Source: an uncultured Eubacteriales bacterium (lineage in GTDB: Bacteria; Bacillota; Clostridia; Oscillospirales; Acutalibacteraceae). Taken from it: a DNA stretch of 22,763 nucleotides. Below the pieces are notes generated by a model. The model did not search any database. It was not told where the DNA came from and saw nothing but the letters and a program-made list of their open reading frames with translations. Of the stretch, positions 7,069-13,619 are shown in pieces. The first letter of the stretch is position 1. Every line of letters starts with the position of its first letter. Where the stretch lies: the NCBI GenBank assembly GCA_934488615.1, contig CAKSSJ010000033.1, positions 1 to 22,763 on the forward strand, read 5' to 3'. Position numbers and translations under genes: made by a program.

Positions 7069-8319
7069 ATGACATTAGTTGAATTTTTTGACAGTGTTGC
7101 TATTGAAAATATGGCAAGCTGTCTTGCAATGAGACCTGATAGGGTTGTGTTTGTGGGTGAAAACAAGCCAATGAAAAAACAGGAAAAGATTTTTTATCGC
7201 TTGGCAGAAGAATATGATATAGATGTTTCTTTTGAATATAAGTCAATCAGCAAAAACAGTATTGACCAAATTGTATCAGCTTTGACTGAGATCGTTGAGT
7301 CTGACGAAAAGTGTATATTTGACCTGACGGGTGGAGAAGATCTGGTATTAGTTGCAATGGGAATTGTTTACGAAAGATACCGTGACACCGAAAAAATTCA
7401 AATGCACAGTATAAATATCAGAACAGGTACAATTTATGATTGTGACAGAGACGGAATAATTCCTGATTATGAGCCGCCTAAGCTGACGGTAAACGACAGC
7501 ATTATGCTTTATGGCGGATGTATAGTTCCGTTCGATGGTCAAAAGGGTACATATGATTGGAATTTTAGTGAGGATTTTGAATCTGATCTGTTTATTATGT
7601 GGGGAATGTGTAAAAGAAATCCCGGACTGTGGAACACTCAAATAGGAACACTTGCATGTATTTCGGAGCATTGCTCGCAGACCGCCTCTCAACTGGATAT
7701 GTTTGCAAATAAAAAGCATATTGAGACATTCATGGATGAAGCAAAGAAAAAATATATATGGCTTCGCAACATGATAAAAACGTTCTACGATTACGGTCTT
7801 ATTGAGGATTTAAACGATGAGGAAGAAACAGTTTCGTTCAGATTCAAGAATGAGCAGGTTAAGCATTGCCTGACCAAGGAAGGTACGCTTTTGGAGCTGA
7901 TGGTTCTTTTGATGGCGGCGGAAGCGGCTGATTGTGACGGCGAACCGAAATTCAACGACATTGTAAATGGCGTCTATATCGACTGGGATTCAACGATTCA
8001 CGATGCTTCGGATGAGGAAAAAGATACAGAGAATGAAATTGATGTTGTGCTTATGAAGGGAATGATCCCAATTTTCATTTCCTGTAAAAACGGATATGTC
8101 GATGAATCGGAGCTGTATAAGCTGAATACAGTTGCGGAAAAATTCGGCGGACCGTATGCGCAGAAAGTGCTTGTTACAACGTATTACAGCAAAAATATCA
8201 CAGACCGTTATAAATACTTCGTACAAAGAGCAAAGGATATGAAAATACAGCTTATTGAAAATGTTCACGAGTTATCGGATGAGGAATTTGCAAAGAAAAT
8301 AAAAAACATTCTGTGCTGA
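7069..8319 (+). CDS. Orphan CARF-nuclease, Card1/DUF1887-like
   Basis: A 416-residue protein. Residues 1-150 look like a CARF domain: the strand DRVVFVGE near 24, and the glycine turn D85-L-T-G-G-E-D91 before a helix. Residues about 180-260 are helical and may be a winged-helix linker. Residues 270-416 resemble the PD-(D/E)XK domain of Card1/Can2 enzymes: E276 in the first helix, N322-E-I-D325-V, then I337-S-C-K340. In Card1, cyclic oligoadenylate made by type III CRISPR binds the CARF domain and switches on cutting of single-stranded DNA and RNA. Two differences stand out here: TGG is followed by ED instead of the usual TK, and the E of ExK is serine. No cas gene or array is nearby; the gene stands alone between a promoter and a terminator. 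It may be an orphan effector, a nicking variant or an inactive sensor. Confidence 0.8.
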   Translation: MTLVEFFDSVAIENMASCLAMRPDRVVFVGENKPMKKQEKIFYRLAEEYDIDVSFEYKSISKNSIDQIVSALTEIVESDEKCIFDLTGGEDLVLVAMGIVYERYRDTEKIQMHSINIRTGTIYDCDRDGIIPDYEPPKLTVNDSIMLYGGCIVPFDGQKGTYDWNFSEDFESDLFIMWGMCKRNPGLWNTQIGTLACISEHCSQTASQLDMFANKKHIETFMDEAKKKYIWLRNMIKTFYDYGLIEDLNDEEETVSFRFKNEQVKHCLTKEGTLLELMVLLMAAEAADCDGEPKFNDIVNGVYIDWDSTIHDASDEEKDTENEIDVVLMKGMIPIFISCKNGYVDESELYKLNTVAEKFGGPYAQKVLVTTYYSKNITDRYKYFVQRAKDMKIQLIENVHELSDEEFAKKIKNILC

Positions 8320-8336
8320 TCAAAGTATAAAATAAT

Positions 8337-8391
8337 AAACAATGCCGCGGCAAGTTGCAATTATTGCTTCTTTCCGCGGTGTTGTTTTTTT
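8337..8391 (+). terminator. Terminator of the CARF nuclease gene
   Basis: CCGCGG (8345-8350) pairs with CCGCGG (8374-8379). The stem is extended by AACAA/TTGTT beyond a two-base mismatch and is followed by a run of T at 8384-8391. Confidence 0.65.
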
Positions 8392-8449
8392 ATAAATTTG
8401 TGTTTGTTCTTTTCAATGAAGGTCATCCACACTTCATAAAGCAGTTAAA

Positions 8450-8563
8450 TCACATTTCGCTGACCAATAACGCAACCGTCTCCACATGGGTTGAAACAAT
8501 ACCGTGAATGTCGACACAACACGGAAACAAATCTTCCATCGCAGTACACGGGAATATATCAAC
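8450..8563 (-). pseudogene. Remnant of an RlmD-type methyltransferase 3' end
   Basis: On the minus strand this segment reads VDIFPCTA, then 16 unrelated residues, then THVETVALLVSEM and a stop. VD(M/I)FP-x-T-x-HVETV is the C-terminal signature of 23S rRNA m5U methyltransferases; the intact rlmD at 9912 ends VDMFPHTAHVETVVLM. The rest of the gene is absent: upstream lies an unrelated reading frame (start 9162, stop 8572). The nucleotide sequence differs clearly from the intact copy, so this is not a recent duplication. The 48 extra bases repeat the FPC element (LFPCC), as though two related ends had recombined. The 3' end of rumA/rlmD is a known insertion target for integrative elements, so this could be an old attachment scar. 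Confidence 0.5.
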
Positions 8564-8571
8564 CGTATAAT

Positions 8572-9162
8572 TTACTCTAATAGCAATGTCACAACACCAT
8601 CTTGAGGCAATGAGTTTTCAAATTCAACCATAGACACATCAAGAATGGGATTACTCAGTTCTATATATTGAGAGTAATTTTCTTTTGGATATGCAAGTAC
8701 ATGAACTTTGATTTGTGAAATATTTTTCTCGAGATATCCAGTGTTTTTAAGTAAATTAAGAATTTCTCTAAATGAGTGTGTTCCCTCAAAAACGACAGTA
8801 TGCTTAAAATCTTCAAATTTCAGTTTGAGCGACACAGGGTTTTCAAATATAGGATGGTTTCCTAATTCCTCCATATGATGACCCCATCCGCCTTCCGCAT
8901 AATATAAAATCCCCGGAATATGATAACCAAAACAAAGTTCATCTCTATTGACGATTTCATCAACGCATCTTCTTTTCGTGTCGATTGTAAACCATCCATA
9001 ATTACTATCGGGATGATGACATTGGAATACGGTAACAGAATCCATTCCAAACGGTTCATAATAATCAAATTTTTCAAACGCATACTCAATAAGCTCTTTC
9101 ACTGTTTTTGAATCCTCGAATTCCAGCGAGTGCTCACCAAAAAAATGATAGGTTTGAATCAT
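8572..9162 (-). CDS. Hypothetical protein with two similar halves
   Basis: A 196-residue protein of no family I recognise. It has no signal peptide and no membrane segment. The N-terminal part (HSLEFEDSKTVKELIEY, residues 10-26) and the C-terminal part (HTVVFEGTHSFREILNLL, near 120) resemble each other, and each is followed by a strand (VTVFQCHH; IKVHVLAY). A tandem duplication of an alpha/beta module is therefore likely. A glycine- and histidine-rich linker (GGWGHHMEELG) joins them. The start is supported by AAAGGAG 7 bases upstream. Base composition is AT-richer than the flanking housekeeping genes. It shares its strand with the DUF1810 gene 93 bases upstream. Position between rlmD and an rlmD-like remnant suggests acquired DNA. 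Confidence 0.65.
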   Translation of the reverse strand: MIQTYHFFGEHSLEFEDSKTVKELIEYAFEKFDYYEPFGMDSVTVFQCHHPDSNYGWFTIDTKRRCVDEIVNRDELCFGYHIPGILYYAEGGWGHHMEELGNHPIFENPVSLKLKFEDFKHTVVFEGTHSFREILNLLKNTGYLEKNISQIKVHVLAYPKENYSQYIELSNPILDVSMVEFENSLPQDGVVTLLLE

Positions 9163-9199
9163 GTTATTTCTCCTTTTTTATCAGTACAATCGCCACTAT

Positions 9200-9215
9200 G
9201 TATCTTATACGATAC
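9200..9215. repeat. Small inverted repeat upstream of hypothetical gene
   Basis: GTATC (9200-9204) and GATAC (9211-9215) flank a 6-base TA-rich centre. They lie 37 bases before the start codon at 9162 and within its likely promoter region, so this may be an operator. The arms are short and could be chance. Confidence 0.25.
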
Positions 9216-9255
9216 TATACAAAAGAGCTTTTTTAAACGGATATAGAAATATCAT

Positions 9256-9675
9256 TTATCGATTTATCATCTTCACAGTTCTGTAATCGGATTTCCTATC
9301 AAAAAATTTATTCAGAACCTCTTTAAAAACCTCTTCATCTGGATCCGCCAGACAAAACAAAGTCATGCAAGACTTCAATTTCATATCATCCGGTTTTCCC
9401 ATAACAATTTTAGCATCATTGCAATCCAATTGAAGTAAAGCATTTGATATCTCAAGTAAATGAGATCCAAGATATTCATCCTGCAAAAAGGCCTTTGCCT
9501 CATCTAAATCTCGAATACCATAATAGTCAGAAGTTGAGCTTCGCCCCAATCCTTTTAACTGAGGGAAAATATACCACATCCAGTGGGAGAGCTTTCTTCC
9601 ATTTTTTATTTCAGCTAATGCTTGTTGATAGTCTCTTTGATGAGCAATTGCAAATCGAGACAAATCGTATTCCAT
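9256..9675 (-). CDS. DUF1810 family protein
   Basis: A 139-residue cytosolic protein that spans the whole DUF1810 family length. Recognisable features are the N-terminal YDLSRFAIAHQRDYQQALAE, the motif SHWMWYIFPQLKGLG (residues about 30-44), YGIRDLDEAKAFL, and the C-terminal KSCMTLF near residue 103. The function of the family is unknown; the strict conservation of the W-x-W-(F/Y)-(I/V)-FPQ segment suggests an active or ligand-binding site. AAGGAGG lies 9 bases before the ATG. No terminator is seen between it and the downstream hypothetical gene (93-base gap), so they may share a transcript. It is AT-richer than rlmD beside it. Confidence 0.9.
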   Translation of the reverse strand: MEYDLSRFAIAHQRDYQQALAEIKNGRKLSHWMWYIFPQLKGLGRSSTSDYYGIRDLDEAKAFLQDEYLGSHLLEISNALLQLDCNDAKIVMGKPDDMKLKSCMTLFCLADPDEEVFKEVLNKFFDRKSDYRTVKMINR

Positions 9676-9752
9676 TATGTGTGCCTCCTTAATAGTTCAC
9701 CATTCCGGATTAGGAAATGCATTTTGATGTGAACTTTTGCAAAACAATTCTA

Positions 9753-9831
9753 CTATCTAACCTGTAGCCTCGCCACGCAGTTATCTAACCCGTAGCCTCG
9801 CATTTCGGCTTTTTAGGTGTGCAGGTTAGAT
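9753..9831. repeat. Short direct and inverted repeat cluster
   Basis: A 21-base unit (9753-9773) recurs at 9781-9801 with two differences and a 28-base period. Ten bases of it (ATCTAACCTG) occur inverted at 9822-9831. It lies in the 236-base gap between rlmD and the DUF1810 gene. Function unknown; it could be the scar of a small mobile or repeated element. Confidence 0.55.
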
Positions 9832-9845
9832 GATGAAAAAGTTTG

Positions 9846-9898
9846 AAAGGGATCCCGGGTCGCCGCCGGTTTTTGGGGGCAAACCTCGGAATCCCTTT
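9846..9898 (-). terminator. Possible terminator structure after rlmD
   Basis: AAAGGGAT (9846-9853) pairs with ATCCCTTT (9891-9898) and closes a GC-rich interior. On the minus strand it begins 13 bases after the rlmD stop and is followed by CAAACTTTTT. The loop is large and the T run is delayed, so the call is tentative. Confidence 0.4.
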
Positions 9899-9911
9899 AT
9901 TTCAGTACATT

Positions 9912-11276
9912 TCAGCCGTTTCCCGTGCCGGTTCTCGTCATCAATACTACGGTCTCAACGTGTGCCGTGTGGGGGAACATGTCAACGGGGGTGGCGGCAA
10001 GGGTTTGGTAACCGAGGGCGGAAAAGCGTTGACAGTCGCGGGCGAGGGTTGCGCTGTCACATGAGACGTAGACCACTCTCTCGGGTGACATCTCGGCGAC
10101 GGTATTTATCAGTGCCTCATCACAGCCCTTTCTCGGAGGATCGAGGATAACAACATCGGGCTTTACACCTCGTTCAAGCAGAGTTGCAGCCGCCTGCGAT
10201 GCATCGCCGCAAATGAATTCTGCATTGTCAATGCCGTTAAGTCTTGCATTTTCCTTTGCATTTTCAATCGCCTGCGGAATAATTTCGACACCGATGAGGC
10301 TTTTGACTTCCCTTGCCATGGTCAGACCGATCGTGCCTGTTCCGCAATAGAGGTCAACGAGAGTTTCATTGCCCGTCAGTGCGGCATATTCCTTTGCCTT
10401 ATTGTAAAGAATTTCTGCTCCGTCGTGGTTGACCTGATAAAACGAGAGGGGAGAGAGATTAAATTTTAAGCCGCAAAGCTCGTCGGTGATGTAATCGCTA
10501 CCAAAAAGGGTTTTACATTCCTTGCCGAGCACAACGTTTGTTTTGTCACGGTTTATGTTCAGAATAATACTTGCTACACCGTCAATTCCCTTGAGCTGTT
10601 CAATCAAAGCATCCACACGAGGAACGCTGTCGGAATTGGCGACAATGCAGACCATTATCTGACCTGTGACGACAGCCTTGCGAATATAAATATGACGTAT
10701 TATTCCCGATCCGTCGGATTCATTGTAAATGCTGATCTTCTTTTCACGGATCCAATCACGGAAAATGTCGGTTATTTTTGCAAACTCCTGCGGCTGTAGA
10801 AGGCAGTCGGCGCAGTCGATTATTCTGTGCGTCATCGGCGCGTAAAAACCGATCGTTGCAAATTTTCCGTCCGAGCCGACGGGGTATTGCGCCTTGTTTC
10901 TGTACCGTTCTGCCGAGGGTGACGGAATAATCGGAGCAGGTGTTATATCAAGCTTGCCGAGACGCTTGAAATTGTCGGCGACCTGCTGTGCCTTGATCTC
11001 AAGTTCGGATTCATATTTAATATGTGCAAAGCAACAGCCGCCGCATTTTTCGGCAATGGGGCAAAAGTTTTTTGCTCTCATCGGCGAGCGCTGTATGAGT
11101 TTTTTTATGATTCCGACGGCATAGGTCTTTTTGACTTTGATAATATGGGCAAGCACGCGGTCGCCCGTTACCGCGCCGCGCACAAAGACGGTCATGCCAT
11201 CGTGGTCGCAGACACCGCTGCCCTGTACGGTACAGCTTTTGACCGTCAGATATATTTCATCATTTTTCTTTAGCAT
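9912..11276 (-). CDS. rlmD: 23S rRNA (uracil-C5)-methyltransferase
   Basis: A 454-residue TrmA/RlmD-family enzyme that uses S-adenosylmethionine to make m5U in 23S rRNA (U1939 in E. coli numbering; Firmicute members may also modify U747, as RlmCD). Residues 1-60 are a TRAM domain. C72, C78, C81 and a later cysteine in IIDCADC form the [4Fe-4S] site. The SAM fold carries LVDLYCGTGTIGL and ILDPPRKGCD. The catalytic nucleophile is C406 in YVSCDS and the general base is E441 in HVETV. All key residues are intact and the length is normal. The ribosome binding site is weak (GGTGAT). Downstream on the same strand lies a probable insertion region that begins with short repeats. Confidence 0.93.
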   Translation of the reverse strand: MLKKNDEIYLTVKSCTVQGSGVCDHDGMTVFVRGAVTGDRVLAHIIKVKKTYAVGIIKKLIQRSPMRAKNFCPIAEKCGGCCFAHIKYESELEIKAQQVADNFKRLGKLDITPAPIIPSPSAERYRNKAQYPVGSDGKFATIGFYAPMTHRIIDCADCLLQPQEFAKITDIFRDWIREKKISIYNESDGSGIIRHIYIRKAVVTGQIMVCIVANSDSVPRVDALIEQLKGIDGVASIILNINRDKTNVVLGKECKTLFGSDYITDELCGLKFNLSPLSFYQVNHDGAEILYNKAKEYAALTGNETLVDLYCGTGTIGLTMAREVKSLIGVEIIPQAIENAKENARLNGIDNAEFICGDASQAAATLLERGVKPDVVILDPPRKGCDEALINTVAEMSPERVVYVSCDSATLARDCQRFSALGYQTLAATPVDMFPHTAHVETVVLMTRTGTGNG

Positions 11277-11320
11277 AAAATCACCGAAAATATTTTATCG
11301 TAATTGCAGGTGTGAAATCA

Positions 11321-11653
11321 TTAAACAGAGTGCGGCAAGGCAAACAATTTGAGAGTTGTTACTTCAAAAAGCGTTTGTATAAATATGCTTTTAAAAGATT
11401 TAAACTTCCGATGCTTGTTATAAACGATAAAATCAACAAGCACCCTGAAAGTATTTGCCATGATTAGAATTCTTTGTATACATTGCTTTTTTGAAAAACA
11501 TGTATAATTATAATCTATAAATTTTTGCACATTTTCATTTTTAAACATAAATTGCTTGCGCCTTTCCAAAAACGTTATTGCTTCAAGGCGATCCGATCTT
11601 AACCAAAATGTTATAAGTCGGGAAATGTGTCCTTGCCGATGAAAACAGAATAG
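11321..11653 (-). pseudogene. Open frame of unknown origin, probably decayed
   Basis: Between rlmD and the DUF2812-like gene the minus strand keeps one frame open for 110 codons, with protein-like content (RLITFWLRSDRLEAITFLE, then CFSKKQCIQRILIMANTF). The first ATG is only at 11548 and has no ribosome binding site at good spacing; a TTG at 11569 is no better. I recognise no family. The frame without a start suggests a 5'-truncated gene. The rest of 11277-11659 holds nothing else I can identify. It may be chance, as the region is AT-rich. Confidence 0.25.
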
Positions 11654-11659
11654 TCAAAA

Positions 11660-12136
11660 CTACCTTTGACGCAGTTTGCTTATTATAAAATATAATGCTA
11701 CGGGAAGGTATATGAAATTCGTGAAGAAATAATCGGCGAAAAGATATACAGATGTGCGAAGATCATTTTTTCGCAAATTTGTTACAACCGATATTTTCTC
11801 ACGGTCTTCTTTAGCGAAACAATAAATTGTAAAGTTCAACGGTCTTATTCCTATTAGCCTTGTTTTGAAAAACTCTCTGTTGTCAACATATGAATTTCTG
11901 AATACTTCCGACAAAGTCTCAGACCCGACCGAGTATTTATTTGTGCTTGAGGTGGCAAACTGCGTTATATAATAATATTTTTCAACCGCTTTACATTCTC
12001 TGAAATAAAGCAAGCATCCGAATTTAATATCAATCAGTTCCCAACCGCTTTTTTGCATTTCATTTAAATATCTATCGGATTTTGATAGCTTAAACAAAAA
12101 ATCGGGTTTGAACTTTACGATGACTTTCCCATTCAT
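11660..12136 (-). CDS. DUF2812-like membrane protein
   Basis: A 158-residue protein. Residues 10-50 (LSKSDRYLNEMQKSGWELIDI, split here as RYLNEMQKSGWELI, then GCLLYFRE) fit the DUF2812 pattern of a WLNEMA-x-KGW-x-L motif followed by a short beta region. Near the C-terminus there is a hydrophobic segment (LPVALYFIISKL), probably a membrane anchor. DUF2812 proteins often accompany PadR-type regulators in Firmicutes; none is seen here. The ATG at 12136 has GGGA 8 bases upstream. A better-spaced GGAG precedes an alternative ATG at 12155, but that frame ends after 21 codons. Function unknown. Confidence 0.6.
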   Translation of the reverse strand: MNGKVIVKFKPDFLFKLSKSDRYLNEMQKSGWELIDIKFGCLLYFRECKAVEKYYYITQFATSSTNKYSVGSETLSEVFRNSYVDNREFFKTRLIGIRPLNFTIYCFAKEDREKISVVTNLRKNDLRTSVYLFADYFFTNFIYLPVALYFIISKLRQR

Positions 12137-12180
12137 TGCTTTTTCCCTTACGCATTTCCGCTCCTATTACCGTTGATAAA

Positions 12181-12879
12181 TCAAACTTTCTTCGGCTTGA
12201 GGAGGAATTTGAAAATAATTCCAGCCAATGCCGCACCGGCAAGCGGAGCAACAAGAAATACCCATACCTGACTGAGAGCTGTGCCGCCCTCAAGAACCGC
12301 AGGAGCAAGGCTTCTTGCGGGGTTGACCGAGGTGCCTGTGAGCGGAATTCCGATGATGTGCACAAATGTGAGAGCCAGACCGATAACGATGCCTGCAACC
12401 GAGGAATATTTTTCGCTTGAGGTTACGCCAAGAACGGTCAGAACAAAGACAAACGTCAAAATTACTTCAACAATGATCGCACCCGTCATGGAAATGCCGA
12501 CACTGCTGAGCTCGCCGTAGCCGTTTGAGCCGAAGCCCTCTGCCGCAGTCTCCTTAGCGATGAGAAGGAGCAGACCGCTGCCTGCAAATGCACCTGCTAC
12601 CTGAGCGACTATGTAACCGATAAGGTCAATTATATCGAGCTTGCCGTTGATGAACATGGCGAGTGAAACCGCCGGGTTGACATGACAGCCTGAGATGTGA
12701 CCGATCGAATATGCGCCGACAACGATCGAAAGACCGAAAGCGAGAGCAATGGCGACAACGCCGAGTGTGCCGTTGCCCGTTGAGCCTGAAAGTCCGCCGC
12801 AGAAAACGGCTGTTCCGCAACCAAAAAGCACAAGGATCGCGGTGCCTAAAAATTCGGCAATGTATTTTTTGATTCTCAT
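12181..12879 (-). CDS. aqpZ: Aquaporin (AqpZ type water channel)
   Basis: A 232-residue MIP-family channel with six membrane helices and two half-helices ending in NPA (68-70 and 186-188). The selectivity filter is F48, H174, T183 and R189. This is the water-selective set of E. coli AqpZ, whereas glycerol facilitators have a smaller residue at the histidine position. It should conduct water across the cytoplasmic membrane. C65, next to the first NPA, replaces the usual glycine and could be a mercury-sensitive or redox-sensitive site. GGAGG lies 7 bases before the ATG. The upstream zinc-ribbon gene is 78 bases away, with a hairpin in between. Confidence 0.95.
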   Translation of the reverse strand: MRIKKYIAEFLGTAILVLFGCGTAVFCGGLSGSTGNGTLGVVAIALAFGLSIVVGAYSIGHISGCHVNPAVSLAMFINGKLDIIDLIGYIVAQVAGAFAGSGLLLLIAKETAAEGFGSNGYGELSSVGISMTGAIIVEVILTFVFVLTVLGVTSSEKYSSVAGIVIGLALTFVHIIGIPLTGTSVNPARSLAPAVLEGGTALSQVWVFLVAPLAGAALAGIIFKFLLKPKKV

Positions 12880-12915
12880 AATAATTCCTCCAAATATTCA
12901 GTAGTTTTGTTTGAA

Positions 12916-12948
12916 AGCGTTGTTGTTTCGTTCATAGACAGCAACGCT
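12916..12948 (-). terminator. Hairpin between zinc-ribbon and aquaporin genes
   Basis: AGCGTTGTTG (12916-12925) pairs with CAGCAACGCT (12939-12948) with one wobble and a 13-base loop. It lies 10 bases after the zinc-ribbon stop. No clean T run follows on the minus strand, so it may only partly stop transcription into aqpZ. Confidence 0.4.
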
Positions 12949-12957
12949 TGAAACCCT

Positions 12958-13455
12958 TTAAAATTGAACCCCCGAAAGAAATGCCGTTGTTGTGGTCGTA
13001 TCGTTACTCAGTGCTCCGAAAACTAAATAGAAAGCCAAAATAATAACGGTCAGAATGATTTTCCATTTCTTGTCCAGCTTTTCGGATTTCCATATAGTAA
13101 CGATAACCATGATCGGCAGAAAAAATATCCATAACAGTATTGTTACTATTGAAGTTTTGCCCTTACTGTTTCGATCGTTGACTGTGGACGATGTTTGAAA
13201 CGGGTTTGTGACAGGTGCGTTTTGAACCGAGCCGTTATATCCGCAATTCGGGCACGCGTTAGAGTAGTATTCGTTGCCGCATTTAGGGCACACGTGCGGC
13301 TTTTGTCCTACCTTCACGCCGCAATTCGGACAAAAACCTGAGTCAAAAACCGTTCCGCAGTTGCGGCATTTGTTGCTGAATTCGGACGCTCCGCACGAAT
13401 GACAGGTCTTTTCGCCGTCGTCGCACTCACTGTCACAATATTTACATACTTTCAT
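12958..13455 (-). CDS. Zinc-ribbon protein with two membrane helices
   Basis: A 165-residue protein. Three zinc ribbons occupy residues 4-71, with cysteine quartets 4/7/18/21, 30/33/42/45 and 56/59/68/71. A polar linker follows, then two hydrophobic helices at about 104-121 and 131-150. This architecture (zinc_ribbon repeats plus membrane anchor) is common in Clostridia and has no defined function; a role in membrane-linked protein assembly is only a guess. AGGAGG lies 7 bases before the ATG, and a well-formed promoter is 31 bases upstream. Confidence 0.8.
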   Translation of the reverse strand: MKVCKYCDSECDDGEKTCHSCGASEFSNKCRNCGTVFDSGFCPNCGVKVGQKPHVCPKCGNEYYSNACPNCGYNGSVQNAPVTNPFQTSSTVNDRNSKGKTSIVTILLWIFFLPIMVIVTIWKSEKLDKKWKIILTVIILAFYLVFGALSNDTTTTTAFLSGVQF

Positions 13456-13485
13456 CTATACTCCTCCTGAAAATAAATCTAATTA

Positions 13486-13514
13486 AGTATACCATATAAA
13501 TTTTTTCTGTGCAA
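13486..13514 (-). promoter_or_regulatory. Sigma-A promoter of the zinc-ribbon gene
   Basis: On the minus strand TTGCAC (13514-13509), a 17-base spacer and TATACT (13491-13486). It is divergent from the ceramidase-like gene promoter. Confidence 0.7.
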
Positions 13515-13552
13515 TAGTTTGTTTACCCTATACAAATTAACAAAAATTTAAC

Positions 13553-13581
13553 TTGTTTATATCCTATTGCCGTGATATAAT
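13553..13581 (+). promoter_or_regulatory. Sigma-A promoter of the ceramidase-like gene
   Basis: TTGTTT (13553-13558), a 17-base spacer and a perfect TATAAT (13576-13581), 39 bases before the ATG at 13620. Confidence 0.75.
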
Positions 13582-13619
13582 TATATTGAAACAAAAGAGC
13601 GTTTCAAGGAGGTCAAATT

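Noticed and set aside
9753..9831. CRISPR array
   Set aside because: Only two copies of a 21-base unit, with a 7-base gap and no spacer-length unique sequences; no cas gene is present in the window.
12090..12155. A 21-codon peptide starting behind GGAG
   Set aside because: Its start has good spacing, but it overlaps the DUF2812-like start in another frame and resembles nothing. A leader-peptide role cannot be supported from sequence alone.
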